A DNA stretch of 64,000 bases from Siphonodentalium dalli (GCA_032622095.1 CP136068.1:113349546-113413545); one strand, 5' to 3'; shown: positions 24,756 to 37,769, numbered from the stretch's first letter. The notes: a model not told the origin generated them from the letters alone. Numbers and translations are program-made.

Positions 24756-26184
24756 CCGAAACCATTAACACGTCCCTGCTTCGATACACCCCTCCCGATA
24801 AAATGGAGCCACGTTACTGCCTCGATGTGTTATGATAAGAGTAGCGGATCAGTTTGAAATAATAGGATGGTCACAATATATATAATGCTATACCATCAAA
24901 ATAATATTTTATTTTCACAAACTGAATGGTTGTAAATTTGTAATTTGTAAAAACAATGATACCAAAATGTTTGTAGTACTCGGTATTACACTGACTTGTA
25001 CTTACATACACACACTAAAAACGAACCGTTTAATATATATATCTTTATTATCCTCCATATATGGAGATTCATATATAAATTTTATATTATGAGAACAAAC
25101 ACAATTTGGTACATAACAGTGTATCAGAAATTTAAGATTACAAACATATCTACAATACATGTCTTAATATGTATGATGAATCATCTACACATGCACATAT
25201 ACACACAATCATGCATCACATAAAGTAGACATTCCACTCTGCAGCCATATCGTACTTACAGACAGAGAAATAGCATACTCCGAGACGACCAAACCGGAGT
25301 TGGACCCAAATCAGGGATCTCTCTCTCTGGAAGACCCACAAACGCCAATGCCTTTGTGCAGTCTTGCCGACTCGGAGCCGACAATTTCCCAAGCATCACT
25401 CATGTACATGTATATATACAGCCGTATCGTACTTACAGACTTGCATACTACAGTCAGACATGCAGGCATATACGAGACAAACAAACAAACGGCAGACATA
25501 CATACAGACAAATGTACTTACTGGTAAAACAATACACATATACATGTGATATGAACAATTACGAACACGCTTATAACTCCATGTTATGATCGAGTTTACA
25601 TGAAGGTTTGTGATAAGCGTTCACCTCTCAACTTATGATTGGTTATTTCTTTTGTAACTTTGGCCCGCCGTGATTCAATATAGTGTTAATCACTCACAGG
25701 CAAAGGTTTGTCCGTAAGCAATCTACAATAATCAACAGTAGATCTTTGTGAAATTTGCGAGATTTTGTTAGCTCATCGTTTCATAGTACCGGCGTTCTCA
25801 CTAATCACAATATGATAGCACGCATTGTAACTTCCCCATATAAATTGTTGTCAGTTATTTTAGCTCTATATACATGTCCGTCTAATTTGAACTGGTATTC
25901 AGATAACACTGATAACATGTGCATGGGAGCAGAGTGGGGAGTTAGTTTTTTCTAAGTTTTACAGCTGCCTTTTAGGGGTTTCACCTCTCGCCCAGTCTAA
26001 GGTATTACAATAATACGGCTAAATTTTCCCTGTACTATGAAACCACTGTGATCGTTAACACAAATTTGTAATTACAAATTAATAAATACAATTTGTATTT
26101 ACAGGTATAAAATTGTTCATAGTATTGACCCCAGGACACAATTTGTAATGGGGGTCGGCATTTTACATTCGGATCTGTATGCAG
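24756..26184. other. intergenic, low-complexity and repeat fragments
   Basis: TATA-rich stretches, and a short duplicated phrase CAGCCATATCGTACTTACAG at about 25242 with a close relative at about 25420. No gene. Confidence 0.35.
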
Positions 26185-26320
26185 TGATCTCGTTTCATGA
26201 AACGTTTCAGCCTGACAAACTTGGTATCTGACTCTTTCTGTAAGAAAGCCCTGACCAGGTTGCGGTCCCCGGTCCGCTAACACGAGAGACCAGTACGCTA
26301 CCTATCGGCTACCGACTTCC
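26185..26320 (-). mobile_element. SINE-like fragment
   Basis: The - strand reads a tRNA-like head (GTCGGTAGCCGATAGGTAGC, GTACTGG) followed by GACCGGGGACCGCAACC. This is consistent with a tRNA-derived SINE; there is no clear tail. Confidence 0.4.
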
Positions 26321-26819
26321 CTTCGGTGTGATGTCGTCAGCATTTTTTGAGGTTATGAACATTTAACGCCAAAGTCTCGGTTCCATATCCAGTTGTTGCA
26401 GCAGCGTATCCGAGGTGAGTTGCTGGGATAACTCTAGTCTGGAATCCTGACCAACAAACAGCTCCACATTTGAGGTCAGGTACATCCGCCCACGCTCGAC
26501 AAGCTTCGGATTCTCCGTATCCTATATTTGTATGGCTCCCGATGAATGAATGTTCACCCACTTCGACACTAAATAAGGCAAGTGTCCTAAAATTTAGATT
26601 ATCTAACTATGTGAAAATTCGTGTAGACATTCGTTGATGTCATTACAGTTAGAACCAAAATTAGCTGCGAGTCACTTGTTAATTTGGACGAGTCCGCCCA
26701 CTGGTAAAAATACTTTATCCACATAAATAGTGTCTGTTACCCGAGATCGACTTCCGAAGTCAGACTATGCCCTTATGTTAACTAGCTGAAACAGACTCAT
26801 GTATATGATTCGTTCAAAT

Positions 26820-27190
26820 TTGATCTTTTAACCAGTTTGAATTAAAAAAAATTATTTAGATTAAATTTTTTATTTTATTTTTAGATTGAACTTTGATCTG
26901 CTGTTGAACAAAAACAAAATAATAATTTGTTTTTTAAATTCATAACAAAATTTAAATTAAATTTTTGAAATTTGTTTTCTTTTTAGATTTTTAGATTGAA
27001 TCTTTAAAATTAGTCTTAATTTTTTAATTTAAATTTTAGTTTACTTAATTCAATATTTTGTTTATTTAATTTTAAAATTTTCTTTTTAGATTTTTAAATT
27101 GAAACTTCTTGCTAAAAAAATCAAAAATTTGAAGAAAAAAATTAAATTTGTTTTATTTGTTTCAATTTTTTTATTTAAAATATAAGTTCG
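26820..27190. repeat. AT-rich low-complexity tract
   Basis: Composed almost entirely of TTTTAGATTGAA, AAATTTTT and similar runs. Confidence 0.8.
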
Positions 27191-27224
27191 TTATAACATC
27201 TGCCGTGGTACCCCGAGGCACCAC

Positions 27225-28400
27225 ACCAAATTTGATTAAAATCGATCAAGGGCTCTGGAAAAAAAATTGCATACAGACCAGAACAGACAGACAGATCACT
27301 GAACTATAATATATCGAAACCAGAGAACATACATTCGTTTTGCCATTAAATGTGAAAATTATGACAAGTGTCATGCCAAACGAAAAAAATTGTTATAATC
27401 ACGGATAAATTTATAAAAATCTTGCCGCAAATATAAATCTCAGTATATTATGATTTGACAACAAAAAAGTTGTTTGAATATAGCCAATTTAACACTGAAT
27501 GTATGCATGGATATCAAAATTAGGGTGAAGAAAGATGGCGTCGAAAAATCTCCGCAGCCAGCGGCCGGCTAGGCATCTGATTGGTCGAATATATTCTAAT
27601 AAATTGCCAGTGGGCGGGACTACGCTGTGGGTGTGGCCTCTGTGGAAAGCTCCAATTGTCTTCTTGTCTGTGTCCATAGAAGTAACTATATTGTAGTTGT
27701 CCGTTATGTCATTAAAGTACCATCCGAGTGCGATTACAATATCATCATACAAGTGTTTACCAAATGAAATGAAATGTTAAAACGTTGATTTAACGAAATA
27801 ACGAGCAATTAACACCCCCAGTTCATACAACGTCGTAAAACGTATAAGAAATACCGCTCAGGTGATGGCACTGTATAAAAAAGTCAGCCCAAAAACAACA
27901 CCTGTCATATCTAATCTCAGAGATTGCCCAATTTTGGAACTCATGCGTCAGCTTGTATTCTTGAAGCAGGAGGGGCATGTCCGTAACGTAATCTGGTGCA
28001 CCATGGTTACATTGTGGTACGAAACTACATGTAGATTAGTTCATTTGTTTATCCTTAATCATAACGAGAGACAGACGCGCTGGTGCAGCATTAAATATCG
28101 TTAAATTATCTGATATATGCGAGTCTCACATAGGGAGCTTCGGATATGTAATATAATACACTGGCTTACAAGGTCAAGGTAAATATTCTTAGGCCGATAT
28201 ATTCTCTTTTATTAATTAGCTATAGGTTATCGGCCGCAATAAGTAGTGCTCTATGCTTCTCCAAAATGCGACGTCGACGATTCCCGTGCGATTTTACCTT
28301 TGGATAGGAAGTTTGGTCTCGATCGGTCAACCCGTTTTCGATTCTATAAAGGACATACAGACAGACATACAGAGGTCTTCAAAATATATATGAGATATTG
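27225..28400. other. intergenic with LINE 3'-tail-like fragments
   Basis: At 27230-27300 and 28280-28380 phrases such as AAATTTGATTAAAATCGATC and GACAGACAGACAG resemble the 3' ends of RTE-type LINEs. No coding region is supported between them. Confidence 0.35.
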
Positions 28401-28905
28401 TAAAATTGGCAAAGTACGTCTGAATCGACAAGCTGTCTATATATGTAACGTTATTACTTATTTTAATTTGTTTTCTATTTTGAATTATGTAAAGTTATTA
28501 TTTATTTTATTTTTTGTTTTCTATTTTGAATTTCTATTCCAAACATATCGCAACAGTCAAGTTAGAACTTGTTTGTGAGCGCGGATAGTACACTACGATC
28601 CCAAAATACGATTCACAGAATGACCTTGTAACCATGTCAGGCAATTTGTTTGGCGCGGGACACAATTGGGAGTATCAAGATCAATCGAACAACAACATCA
28701 TCGTAGATTTTGCTTCAATTTATTATTTTCTCGCCATCATGAAACCATGACAGAACAGTGTCTTTATGTTGTCACCAGTGTGGGTACAATCAATGCGTCT
28801 GCTGTCTTGCATGGGAACTAACTTGAATGATGTTGGTTTGGGTTATGTGGTGAATGATGGTCTGGAAAGAAATACAAATAAAAGTGTCAGTTTACATCAC
28901 TGAGA

Positions 28906-29199
28906 ATGTTCCCGGAATCATTTCTGAATCATGACAAAGTTGAAAATCACATTGGTGACAACCCCATATGTACTTGTGGAAGCCCTGTGGAAGATGCAGA
29001 CCACATTTTCATGTATTGCACCCTTTATTCACAACACCGCATAGAACTGTCACATATTATGAGACCCTTTCGAGTCGCTTCCTACATGTACAATGCGCTT
29101 CTAAAAGGAGATATGACTTTAACTGCCAACGAGAATTGCATTCTAACAGATACAGCTTTAAAATTCATAAAAAAATTCCGGGCGACGTGCAACGAATGA
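28906..29199 (+). pseudogene. C-terminal fragment of a LINE reverse transcriptase
   Basis: About 97 codons. The pattern NPICTCGSPVEDADHIF, MYCTLYSQHR (Cys-X-Cys ... His ... Cys-x-x-Tyr) is characteristic of the C-terminal zinc-finger-like tail of non-LTR retrotransposon polymerases. No polymerase motifs lie upstream, so this is a 5'-truncated copy; the following ~300 bp would be its 3' UTR. Confidence 0.6.
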
Positions 29200-30652
29200 G
29201 CTCCTGTAAACCCACAAAATCTGAACTCTGTACCATAAATGTACTTGCTGCCTCAATACCCTGTTATGTTACTTACTTAAACGACCCCTTTCTATTTACC
29301 ATTCCCCAAACACACCAACTAACGCTTTTCCCCACCTTATACATATATATGCTGCCAGTTTGCATACTAATCATACGTATGTATAATTATACTTATTACC
29401 CCCATCACACAACTGATTTATAATTATTAACACCCCATGTAATATCTTATACTCAAGCACTCACAATATATATATATATTCTACCCGCCCTACCAAAACC
29501 TGATATAAATCCAAAATAAATTGTTATATTTACGTTTCATGTATGATCTGCAGGGAGCGGAGGTCCACCTAAGTTTCAAAGAACCTGTCCTCCAACCCCT
29601 TCTATGTTATGTATTAGTATGTGTGCATTATACTAATCAAAATATGTTTAAATCAAATCATTTCACATAAATCCCGATATTTTCCTTTTTGAAAATCGAC
29701 CATTATAGCTGGCAAAATTATTTCGGTCTCAAAGTTAATGGACGAATTTGATGTCATTCATCAACCAACATTCCGATATCCTCCCGACCGAACAGCGTTC
29801 CAGTCGCTTCTCGATCCCCTTTTTGAAACTTGAAACCTAAAATGTTTTGTTGGTGTATCTATGCAGAATTCTGGAGTCATTCCCTGGCATTATCCGAATG
29901 TGTCGAGTATGGACTGAGGGATAAGGAATAAGGCACATAATTTAGGTTGCTGGTGCATGGGCTTGCAAATTGTTAAGAAAGGCTACGACATTTCATTGGG
30001 GTATTGGAATCCGAGTCAATGAAATTATTCTCAACTCAATTCGATGGTCGATTTTTCGTGGATATTTTTTATGAGTTTCGAATTATCTTGGCTTGCGATT
30101 TTATACCCGTAATACTAACACAGCGTCACAAATTGTTCTGACATATTGTCTTAAAGCGGTCAGCAGAATAATTGGTCGTGCTTTTCAAAGTTCAGCCGAA
30201 TTGCATCTCGAGTCAGTTATTTATATCGTTATCGTTGCTAAGTGCTTGGACATATTTTATTGTGCTGACTTAATGTGCTGCGTGTGCTAGTCTCAAATTG
30301 CCGGCTTATTTTGTGAAAATAAATAAGAATATACTCGCCTGTTTTATTGGAATAAATCATCAAGAAGCTATATTATAAGTAATGAATGTAGTGGGGTGTG
30401 TTATAGTGGGATACGGCGGTGTGGTCATTTGTGCACATTTATTGTTCACGCATTGTACCGCAAAGACCACAGCGCCATATCCTCTAATAACACGCACACA
30501 CCCACTATATTCATTTCTTAAATCAAGGATAGTTGTTGCGCAACTATGGCGTCACGAGATCACCATTGATTACACGATAACACCGTATTGGCATAATAGC
30601 ATATGGAACACGTATATTCTAAATGATAATATTAATATGATGCATAACTTAC
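29200..30652. other. intergenic or intronic, nothing recognised
   Basis: No supported features, apart from lying downstream (on the - strand) of the last recognised exon of the - strand gene. Confidence 0.35.
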
Positions 30653-30667
30653 GGTTTCCGTGCACAT
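30653..30667 (-). CDS. 15-nt microexon candidate of - strand secreted gene
   Basis: On the - strand: TTAAATTTCAG acceptor, 15-nt exon ATGTGCACGGAAACC, GTAAGT donor; phase 1-1 (reads D-V-H-G-N). It resembles the 18-nt microexon at 42110-42127 in sequence, size class and phase, which supports both. By itself it is too short to be certain. Confidence 0.4.
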
Positions 30668-30756
30668 CTGAAATTTAAGAAAATGGACGAAGATAATAAA
30701 TGACACAAGCCGCAAGGAGACCAAAATATTGATTCAATATACCTTATGCAGTGTTT

Positions 30757-31127
30757 GGGGTACGTTCATACACTGGCAAGTTTGCACGGTCTGGTTTGCA
30801 GGCATGTTGTTGTAGAAAACGATATGGTGCCATAATATGAACGGAAACAAGCACATAAAGTGCATCTGTGCCTCAGCTATGTACGTGCGAAGTAAAATCT
30901 CTGCAGTTCCACTAGTAACGATGCTACGGAATTTGCCTGTAAATATCATGCAATTATCTCGCATGAATACAGGTATTCAAAGGCAAATTCCAGTAGCACT
31001 GTTACAAGCGGAACAAGATAAATGTTACTTCTCATGTTTCCTTCATATTCTGGGACCATGTGGTTTTCTATGACGAAATGCCCGCAAAAACATACCGTAT
31101 AAACTTGCCAGCGTATGAACGTACCCT
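30757..31127. mobile_element. TIR element, family GGGTACGTTCATACACTGG (copy 1)
   Basis: Begins GGGTACGTTCATACACTGGC and ends with the complement (GCCAGCGTATGAACGTACCC). The interior is non-coding with a GCAAGAATCAATCATACAGG-type region. Copies at 31209, 35839 and 36249. Confidence 0.75.
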
Positions 31128-31208
31128 TAGTGGACGTTCACACCAGCAAGTTTGCACTGAAAAGTGAAAAAACCCCATGCGCCTTGTAACATCTATAACG
31201 AGACCACT

Positions 31209-31626
31209 AAGGGTACGTTCATACACTGGCAAGTTTGCACGGTGTAGTTTGCAGACATTTCGTCGTAGAAAACAATATGATGCTTTCATATGAACGGAAA
31301 CATGCATATAAAAATGCATCTGGACCACAGCTAACTACGTGCGAAGTAACGTCTCTGTAAGTTCATCTGTAGCGATGCTACTGAAATTTGCCTGTAAACA
31401 TTATGTAATCATCTAACAAGAATCAATCATACAGGTATTTGAAGACAAATGCCAGTAGCACCGTTACAAGTGGACCTACATAAATGTTATTGCTCGTGTT
31501 ATTAGCTTTGGTTAAGAAGCATGTTATTTGCATGTTTCCGTTCATATTCTGTCACCATGTGGTTTTCTATGACGAAATGCCTGCAAAACATACCGTGCAA
31601 ATTTGCCAGTGTATGAACGTACCCTA
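31209..31626. mobile_element. TIR element, same family (copy 2)
   Basis: Same termini as copy 1, from which it is separated by ~80 bp. That spacer itself has inverted ends (CCCTTAGTGG against CCACTAAGGG). Confidence 0.75.
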
Positions 31627-32013
31627 ACAATAATTACTTGTGCCTGGACAGTCTTTGCTTTGAACAGGGTTGGATTCGGGCATTATAGTCAAGTAAAAAT
31701 ACGATACATATGGCTCAACTAAAGACAATATATGTACAGAATGTTTGTATTCGTAAGTTCGTATTGTGTGCAGGTGGTTCTTCCGCGTGACACATCAAAA
31801 GCTCGCTTCGGGATGTGTGTGCTAAATATGGAAATTGCCATCATTTCTCACAAAGTCCAAAGGTTTTTTCGGGCGCATTTGGTCAGGGGTAGGAGACATT
31901 AAAAACAATCCAGCAAGATATATGTCTAAAAAGTGTGGACAAGTTATATACCAAACAAAAGGGAATGTATTACGATACAATAGCATATGGGTGATATGTC
32001 AATATCTTACTTA

Positions 32014-32994
32014 CCCCTGGTCAAGTGGTCCTGCTAATATGACATGATGCTGGTGGTCTTGATGAATTGCTATGGTGCGGGCAGGGCAAACTGATGCCGT
32101 TACGAAAAAGTACCGTTATTTTTTCTAAAGTTGTCATTTTCGCGGTGGTTGGCTAATCCGAGCGATTTAAGAAAAACCAATGTGTGTATGAAACATTCAA
32201 GAACATATATTTACATACTAAGTATGATCATCACTAAATCCAGCATTCCGATTGGTCGGCGCCCACGTGGCTAGTTGCAATTATTTCTCGGTGAATGCGC
32301 AACAGCTAATAACTGCAGGCTCATGACAACATCGATACGTCATTGGGTTTGGAAAGACGAACGCGTAATGTTTTGGGCGCATTTGGACTCGCGCAGGATT
32401 GACTTAATAAATCATCGGGTTTCAATATAAAGAGAAATTGTTCCTGTTAACTTTTGCCAAGGGTGCTATGGGATATTTTGGGATGGTTTTGTCACGATAC
32501 ACTTTTCGATTTAAATACATTTATAAAAGTGGCTTTTTCGCTAAATGTATATAAATATAAGGATTAACTGTCATGTGGACTATTTTTATGGAGATGTAAC
32601 CGTGAGGTAAGTTGTCATAACTTGTATGTAAAACCCTTTGGGTTTTACACAAGTTATGACCACTTACCTCACGGTTACATCTCCATAAAAACAGTCTACA
32701 TGACAGTTAATCCTTATATATATATTTTTTGAAAAATATGATAATGCCTGCGCTGGTGTTTCTAAAACGACTTGATTATAGCCCATTTTCAACAAATAAT
32801 ACAACCAGTATTAACATATTTCGCAATAAATACGTTTTTGAATGTTTGATACGCATAATTTCTGTTCCTTGATATGTGTTCAGATTATGGGAAAACCGCG
32901 AAAAGATCAATTAAAAAATATAACGGTACTATTTATTAACATACTATAGCAATTCAGCAGGACCCACATGCATCATAGTACATTAGCAGGAAAA
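32014..32994. mobile_element. TIR element, family CCTGGTCAAGTGGTCCTGC (copy 1)
   Basis: The left end carries CCCCTGGTCAAGTGGTCCTG. The right half is an inverted version (ACGGTACTATTT, AGCAGGACCCAC) ending in degraded ATTAGCAGG. A paralogue at 47317-48099 has better-preserved ends. Confidence 0.6.
32549..32727. repeat. ~90-bp-arm palindrome
   Basis: An almost perfect inverted repeat around AAAACCCTTTGGGTTTT, arms including GGATTAACTGTCATGT and CACGGTTACATCTCCAT. It sits in the middle of the 32014 TIR element and could be the element core or a nested MITE. Confidence 0.85.
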
Positions 32995-33174
32995 TTAGTA
33001 TAAATCTGAGTGTATGTTTACAAAGACTGGACCTACATGTACACAAACACACATCCATGTAGTTGAAGCGTGGACATAACGATAGTTTATACATGGAAAC
33101 TCAATATTCTAGGTTATATATTTATATTTTCATATTTTCATCAACATTTTACGTCAAAAATCCCAGATGACCGA

Positions 33175-34015
33175 ACGTGTTATCCTACTCTCAAGATGTT
33201 ATCCTACTCTCAATATGTTATCCTACTCTCAAGATGTTATCCTGCTCACAAGATGTTATCCTACTCTCAAGATGTTATCATACTCTCAAGATGTTATCCT
33301 ACTCTCAATATGTTATCCTACTCTCAAGATGTTATCCTACTCTCAAGATGTTATCCTACTCTCAAGATGTTATCCTACTCTCAATATGTTATCCTACTCT
33401 CAATATGGTATCCTACTCTCAAGATGTTATCCTACTCTCAAGATGTTATCCTACTCTCAAGATGTTATCCTACTCTCAAGATGTTATCCTACTCTCAATA
33501 TGTTATCCTACTCTCAATATGTTATCCTACTCTCAATATGTTATCCTACTCTCAAGATGTTATCCTACTCTCAAGATGTTATCATACTCTCAATATGTTA
33601 TCATACTCTCAATATGTTATCCTACTCTCAATATGTTATCCTACTCTCAAGATGCTATCCTACTCTCAAGATGTTATCCTACTCTCAATATTTTATCCTA
33701 CTCTCAAGATGATATCCTACTCTCAAGGTGTTATCCTACTCTCAAGATGTTATCCTACTCTCAAGATGTTATCCTACTCTCAATATGTTATCCTACTCTC
33801 AAAATGTTATCCTACTCTCAAGATGTTATCCTACTCTCAAGATGTTATCCTACTCTCAAGATGTTATCCTACTCTCAATATGTTATCCTACTCTCAATAT
33901 GTTATCCTACTCTCAAGATGTTATCCTACTCTCAAGATGTTATCATACTCTCAAGATGTTATCCTACTCTCAAGATGTTATCCTACTCGCAAGATGTTAT
34001 CCTACTCTCAGCACT
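33175..34015 (+). repeat. 19-bp minisatellite, about 44 copies
   Basis: Unit TGTTATCCTACTCTCAAGA with scattered variants (mostly AATATG for AAGATG). As 19 is not a multiple of three and the unit holds no stop, all three + frames are open across the array and read the same 19-residue repeat in register shifts. These open frames are a by-product of the repeat, not evidence of a gene. Confidence 0.95.
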
Positions 34016-34413
34016 GTGTCATGACGTCAATGTTTGCGTAATTCGGCATCCTTGTGAGTTATTTTAACAGAAATGGCTGGTAATATTGTAGCTTTAAGAT
34101 CGTATTGGGGCTAACCGTTGGTTTCATTGTGGTCTGGATCGTAACAAACTGGTAAAGAAAATATTGATAAACACAACAGTCAACTGGTCTGAGTAGCGTA
34201 CAGGTTGTCTATTTATTTCAACCCGCTCAATGTGGGGGCGCTCCTAGTTAAAGTAGGGATTTCTTAAAACTGATGTTACAAGATGCATATTATATACAAG
34301 ACAAGTGTCAGCTTGTCACTCAAGGAATGTGTGTAACTATTCTACGTAAATAATCGCGACTCTATAATCAATAATATACAAATGGTGATTGATAAGTTAT
34401 CGACTGCACTTAC

Positions 34414-34527
34414 CCTTGCACATGCACGTGGTATTTGGTACGTCGCAGACAACTTCTCTCTCTGAGCTTGGGCATAAATCATCGGAACACGATGAATCAT
34501 CTGAGCACGTGAAACTATCTGCTCTCT
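34414..34527 (-). CDS. Cys-rich (EGF-like) exon of - strand secreted gene
   Basis: On the - strand, an acceptor CTCTTCCAG and a donor AAGG/GTAAGT bound 114 nt in phase 1-1. It encodes about 38 residues with six cysteines: FTCSDDSSCSDDLC, then VVCDVPNTTCMCK. The pattern C-x5-C-x4-C-x8-C-x6-C-x-C fits an EGF/EB-like disulphide module. Same phase as the signal-peptide exon at 48134-48164. Probably a secreted protein; function unknown. Confidence 0.6.
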
Positions 34528-34582
34528 CTGGAAGAGTTTGAAATTTATGTTAAGGTGCCATTACACGATTAAGCTTGCTGTA

Positions 34583-34984
34583 TTAACCCTTTACCCAACA
34601 GAACGGTCCTGTGCCAATGCATTCTCTTATATATGCGAGTCGACCATAGGTCGCCTCGCATATATAAGAGAATGCATTGGCTTAGCACATTAAAAATTAT
34701 AAAATTGTTAAAAAGAATGTAAGAAAAAATGGTAAAAAGTGTTAAAAAAAAGATTTTTTTAGGCCAATGCATTCTCTTATATATGCGAGGCGACCTATGG
34801 TCGACTCGCATATATAAGAGAATGCATTGGCACAGGGCATAACTGTAACTATCACAATGTGGTCAAGGAGCCGGTTCCAATGATATCCATATTTGTATGG
34901 TTCTATTGAGACAGACCGAAGATATTTTAGGCTGTTGAAGCTTTATTTGGCCGGTTTTGGCCGGTTTGTTGGGTAAAGGGTTAA
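34583..34984. mobile_element. piggyBac-like MITE with two hairpins (copy 2)
   Basis: TTAA on both sides, TIRs CCCTTTACCCAACA/TGTTGGGTAAAGGG, hairpins at 34614-34680 and 34764-34830. Closely similar to 3741-4204 but with a shorter spacer. Confidence 0.8.
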
Positions 34985-35095
34985 GCTCCAAATGGTAACC
35001 TCAGGGGGTGATGCTGGATGTTTACATTACACCACCCAACAAACTTGTTAAAGCACGGTTTTATCATGAAATATTTCACAAATTGTCAATTGTAA

Positions 35096-35598
35096 TTAAA
35101 GGTACGGGAGGCCTTGGCGGTGGGTATGCTGTGAAAATATTTCCACCGGTCAAAAACCGCCACAAACAGTAAGAATATTAAAATGTAGACAGACTTTGTC
35201 CATATATAAATAAGAAATATCGCATAAACAGTATGTTATTGTCATATGTTTGATCATTGTTATGTAAACAAAAGCATAAAAAGTTACTTCCCTGGTGTTT
35301 GTTTATATTATGATGGTAAACATAAAGAGCGTTCTTTGTTGCTGAATTCCTGATATGGAACTAATAAAGAGCGTTTATATCATTTGTGTGTGATTAGCTA
35401 GTAACACTGTGCTGTCTTCTGTAACACAATCAGGCTCTTGCTTAGGTACAATATTGTAGGTCTTTATAATAGCATGCTGTTTACGCGATGGTCATGGTAT
35501 ATATGAACGAAACTGTATGCGTTTTAATGTTTTTCTGTTTACAGTGATTGGAACAAATATGAATATTTTTCGACGTCTAAGGCCTCCCGTGCCTTTAA
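35096..35598. mobile_element. ~0.5-kb TTAA-flanked MITE (copy 2)
   Basis: TIRs AAGGTACGGGAGGCCTT and AAGGCCTCCCGTGCCTT between TTAA ends. An inverse-orientation copy lies at 10642-11139. Confidence 0.75.
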
Positions 35599-35838
35599 AT
35601 AAATAACATTATATTTACTAACTCGACTCCAATATTGTGAACTGCACGTGTTGTTTTTAGCAGGTAGCAAGAGGAATTATGTTATTTAATTGCTACCTGA
35701 CATTAATGAGGGTTCCTTGATGTATGCAAAACCGGCTCGGTCCCTTTCCCAACAGCTCGTTATTTGTGTGATTAATAATGCTGAGCTGTATGAAATGGCA
35801 TGGTATTACACGATGCAGCACGCCTCGTCAGCTTGCTT

Positions 35839-36248
35839 AGGGTACGTTCACACACTGGCAGGTTTGCACGGTATGGTTTGCAGGCATTTCGTCGTAGAAA
35901 ACGATATGGTGCCAGAAAAATGAATGGAAACAAGCATATAAAGTGCATCTGTATCGCACCTACCGAAGTAAAAATTTCCGTAGTTCCACCAGTAGACATG
36001 CTACCGGAACTTGCCTGTAAATAACCTTCAATTATCTCGCAAGAATCAATCATACAGGTATTTGAAGGCAAATGTCAGTAGCACCGTTACAAGTGGAACT
36101 ACATAAAATTTTCTTCTCATGTCGTTCGCTTTGGTAAAGATGCATATTATATGCACGTTTACTTTCAAATTATGGCACCATGTTGTTTTCTATGATGAAA
36201 TGCCTTGCAGAACATACCGCGCAAACGTGCCAGCGTATGAACGTACCC
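35839..36248. mobile_element. TIR element GGGTACGTTCA family (copy 3)
   Basis: Ends GGGTACGTTCACACACTGGC and GCCAGCGTATGAACGTACCC, immediately followed by copy 4. Confidence 0.75.
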
Positions 36249-36378
36249 TTAAGGCACGTTCATACAGTCGCAAATTTGCCAGGTATTCTTGTGCAGGCAA
36301 TTAGGTATAGAAAGCTACAATGAACCAGAGACCGAATGCTATTTTTTTAATAAAATGCATATGTACCACAGCTAACTA

Positions 36379-36592
36379 CAGTAATGCCCTAAGTAATTGA
36401 CCTCTTAACCACAGCAGAATTATGGGTAACTGTTCAGGATTTAGTCGGAAATATGGTTTGTTGCCATTCATCGGAAAGCTCTCACCGAGAGCTTTCCGAT
36501 GAATGGCAACAAGCCATATTTCCGACTAAATCCTGAAAGGTTACCCATAATTCTGCTGTGGTTAAGAGGTCGATTACTTAGGGCATTACTGT
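36379..36592. mobile_element. Tc1/mariner-like palindromic MITE
   Basis: A nearly perfect palindrome of ~105-bp arms, ends CAGTAATGCCCTAAGTAAT and ATTACTTAGGGCATTACTG, with TA on both flanks as expected for a mariner-type target. Confidence 0.75.
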
Positions 36593-36698
36593 ACATGAGA
36601 AGTAAAAACTATGTAATTGCACTATAGTATCGATGCTATCGATATTTGTCAGTAAATAGCATGCAATTATCTCGCAAGAATCAATTTCACAGGTAATT

Positions 36699-37050
36699 TT
36701 AAGGGTACTGTGCACTAAAATCAGCCATTTATGGGACCATCTCCTTTTATACTCAACATAATATATACAACAAATGAATGAATTTGGGCCATGGATGAGT
36801 GAAACATACGCTCATGTGCTCTATGAACGATGCAAACAACATGGTAATGATAGTGAAAATGAATTTATGGCTGGAGTCATAAATTCATTTTCATTATAAT
36901 TACAATGTAATTTGCATTATGCATAGAGCATACAATTGTATTTTGCACTCATCCATGGCTCAAATTCATTCATTTGTTGCATATATTCTGTTGAGTATAA
37001 AAGGAGATGGTCCCATAAATGGCCGGATTTAGTGTATAATGCCCCTTCAA
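36699..37050. mobile_element. palindromic MITE (copy 2 of 2)
   Basis: Same family as 21783-22125 (GGGTACTGTGCACTAAAA, TATACTCAACATAATATATA and complements). The right end is degraded. Confidence 0.7.
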
Positions 37051-37220
37051 GGTAATGTGTTCGTAGCACCGTTACATGTGGAACTACCGAACATTTGCTT
37101 CTCATGTCGTTACCGTTGGTAAATATGCATCGTATATGCATGTTGCCGTTTATATTCTGGCACCAATGTGTTGTATATTAAAAAATGCCGTGCAAACTTG
37201 CCAGTGTATGAACGTACCCT

Positions 37221-37769
37221 AATCAAGCAAACTTAACGTGTAATGGCACCCTAAGAGTTGTTCTGATGGCTGGTTTTGCTGGCATTAACCCTTTCTATAC
37301 TAAATGGATTTCCCCACTCTGTTATAAACGTATACATTGGAATAGTCTAGTATTCACCTGAAGGGATGCCAAGTTTATGAAAAATAGGCAGAAGACAGAT
37401 AATACATGTACAGAAGTAGTTGTATTTATTGCAAGGAAATGTTCAGATAATGTTTAATATGGTCGCGTTTGTTGAACTTAGTATGTGAACATTTCATTCG
37501 GGATAATTACTCATCAGTGAGTATTTAATATAGAACCGGTTTAAAAAAACACAACATGCCGCTGCTGTGTTATGTTTCAATAGTGTTATTGCGTGCATAC
37601 TAATGTATAGTGTTTACACATGAACTGGGAATGCCCAAATTCGATGAGTCGCACACGGTATCAAGTAATTGCATAGAAATATACATGAACTATGACGGCG
37701 CATGCAAGGATACATAGCAATGTCACAAGAACGGAGCTCTGGTAAACTGTAAATATGCTCCCACCTCAA
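37221..37769. other. nothing recognised
   Basis: No supported feature. Confidence 0.35.

Larger units (their letters stand above)
36249..37220. mobile_element. TIR element GGGTACGTTCA family (copy 4) with two nested insertions
   Basis: Left end GGCACGTTCATACAGTCGC, right end GCCAGTGTATGAACGTACCC. Extra length comes from a palindromic element (36379-36592) and the MITE at 36699-37050, both inside it. Confidence 0.7.

Noticed and set aside
26337-26561. - strand frame with four cysteines and a terminal Lys-Lys-Cys
   Set aside because: Composition looks protein-like, but the only nearby acceptors give phase 2, unlike the other - strand exons, it begins at a non-ATG codon, and it borders a SINE fragment; no family recognised.
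31835-32047. 70-codon + strand frame
   Set aside because: Its end lies in the TIR element at 32014; no splice context or similarity.
33070-34067. Long open frames of ~300 codons on the + strand
   Set aside because: By-product of the stop-free 19-bp minisatellite; all three frames are equally open and there is no gene context.
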